This document shows, one piece after another, positions 63,168 to 64,000 of a stretch of 64,000 nucleotides of DNA (the first letter of the stretch is position 1; every line of letters begins with the position of its first letter). Where the stretch lies: assembly GCA_963768025.1 (NCBI GenBank), contig CAVYGM010000004.1, positions 1 to 64,000 of the forward strand, in the 5' to 3' direction. The DNA comes from CAVYGM01 sp963768025. GTDB taxonomy: Bacteria > Bacteroidota > Bacteroidia > Cytophagales > Spirosomataceae. The notes under the pieces are model-generated. The model had not been told where the DNA came from, ran no database searches, and was given only the letters and a program-made list of their open reading frames with translations. The position numbers and the translations under genes are program-made.

Positions 63168-64000
63168 TTACTCTTCTAAATCTGTGCTATAATCCGTATC
63201 GTAGTTGCCTACGTCCAGCCAATTGGGATAGATCAGGAAATGTTTGTCCTTCACCAGGGCAGAAAGATGCTGCCGGAGTTCGTCCATGTTCTCGTTATGC
63301 TCGGCCGATATGAACACCACGTGCTCGGCCTTACGGGCGTGGTAGCTCTTGCGAAGCTGCTCGATCAGCGTATCAATCGAAGCCTCATTCACCACCGGCT
63401 CTTCATCAAATTCGTCGTGCCAATCTTCGGTTTCGGCCGGGGGCTGGTAGAGGTCTATTTTGTTGAACACAATAATGGTCGGCTTGTCGCCCGCGCCGAT
63501 TTCGGCCAGCGTGCTACTTACCACCTCCATCTGCTCCTCAAAGGACGGGTGCGAAATATCCACCACGTGCAGCAGGACATCCGCCTCGCGCACTTCATCC
63601 AGCGTGGACTTAAAGGACTCGATGAGCGTGGTGGGTAGCTTGCGAATAAACCCAACCGTATCCGTAAGCAGGTAGGGTATATTCCCTACCGATACTTTGC
63701 GTACGGTGGAGTCCACGGTGGCGAAAAGCTTATTTTCGGCGAAGACATCGACCTTGGCCAGGCGGCGCATCAGCGTGGATTTTCCCACGTTGGTGTAGCC
63801 CACCAGTGCTACGCGCACCAGGCGGTCGCGTTCCTTACGGCGCGTAACGCTTTGGCGATCAATTTTTTCGAGTTTTTCCTTCAAAAACGTAATCCGGTCC
63901 TTAATAATCCGCCGGTCGGTTTCAAGTTCCTTCTCACCAGGTCCCCGCATCCCCACGCCGCCTTTCTGCTTGCTAAGGTGGGTCCAGAGGCGCGTCAGGC
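63168..64000 (-). CDS. hflX: GTPase HflX (5-prime end beyond the window)
   Basis: The C-terminal 277 residues are present; the N-terminal HflX domain lies beyond the window. The start of what is seen reads LTRLWTHLSKQKGGVGMRGP then GEKELETDRRIIKDRITFLK, the HflX linker. The G domain follows: ALVGYTNVGKSTLMRRL (G1), LLTDTVGFIRKLPTTLIESF (G3), VVDISHPSFEEQ and IIVFNKIDLY (G4). A family-variable acidic C-terminus ends NYDTDYSTDLEE. HflX binds and splits stalled 70S or 100S ribosomes under stress. It is upstream of tRNA-Arg with 75 bases between. Confidence 0.95.
   Translation of the reverse strand, partial: LTRLWTHLSKQKGGVGMRGPGEKELETDRRIIKDRITFLKEKLEKIDRQSVTRRKERDRLVRVALVGYTNVGKSTLMRRLAKVDVFAENKLFATVDSTVRKVSVGNIPYLLTDTVGFIRKLPTTLIESFKSTLDEVREADVLLHVVDISHPSFEEQMEVVSSTLAEIGAGDKPTIIVFNKIDLYQPPAETEDWHDEFDEEPVVNEASIDTLIEQLRKSYHARKAEHVVFISAEHNENMDELRQHLSALVKDKHFLIYPNWLDVGNYDTDYSTDLEE

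Overview
The window reads as chromosomal DNA of a member of the Bacteroidota, most likely order Cytophagales (Spirosomaceae-like). The pointers are outer-membrane beta-barrel TonB-type receptors, many secreted or lipoprotein hydrolases (S10 carboxypeptidases, GH30, an apiosidase-like DUF4038 protein, DUF885, a sortilin/BNR-repeat protein), 7TMR-DISM histidine kinases, a TAnnTTTG-type promoter ahead of atpA, and frequent GTACCT/GGTACC strings. This placement is inference from gene content, not from a marker-gene comparison.

Layout. 0-5.7 kb: an FKBP-type prolyl isomerase, ATP synthase alpha and gamma (atpA, atpG), an exported protein, a tiny protein and YceI. 5.9-14.3 kb: sugar-nucleotide and envelope genes (glycosyltransferase 2, a glucuronokinase-like GHMP kinase with galU, a membrane SGNH hydrolase, a PIG-L deacetylase, DUF819, wecB). 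12.7-15.5 kb: gene debris, namely a dead S10 peptidase piece, an internally deleted IS630 transposase abutting wecB and a decayed IS982 transposase. 15.6-20.2 kb: an unknown secreted protein and two tandem S10 carboxypeptidases. 20.3-23.6 kb: a small accessory island with a PIN toxin and flanking antitoxin-like genes, a DUF4062 / DnaB-helicase fusion protein, and a DUF2200 gene bracketed by related repeats. 23.6-33.2 kb: a GH140-like lipoprotein, a TonB-type receptor, two tandem histidine kinases sharing an almost identical kinase core, one NarL-type regulator and a small SnoaL-like protein. 33.5-41.8 kb: a berberine-bridge-type oxidoreductase, an unknown protein, a three-subunit molybdenum hydroxylase with a Tat signal, and more toxin-antitoxin genes. 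42-64 kb: secreted hydrolases, SMR exporter, MscS channel, FAD-Rieske protein, GH30, PAP2, ChbG-like deacetylase, TonB-type receptor, mqo with an overlapping isoaspartyl peptidase, MltD-like transglycosylase, tRNA-Arg(CCT) and hflX (cut by the window end).

A second layer matters for reading the annotation. From 0 to about 45.1 kb many genes, including essential atpA and atpG, are interrupted by one-base frame changes; from 45.1 kb to the end none of the long genes is. Because ATP synthase genes cannot all be dead, most of these breaks are probably sequence errors. I list such genes as one CDS covering all pieces and say where the frame changes. Genuine remnants (stop codons plus missing ends) are listed as pseudogenes.

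The best candidate for an undescribed system is the intact 513-residue DUF4062-DnaB fusion at 21208-22749. It replaces the primase-binding N-domain of a replicative helicase with a module otherwise typical of conflict-system ATPases, and it sits in an A/T-rich island beside toxin-antitoxin genes.
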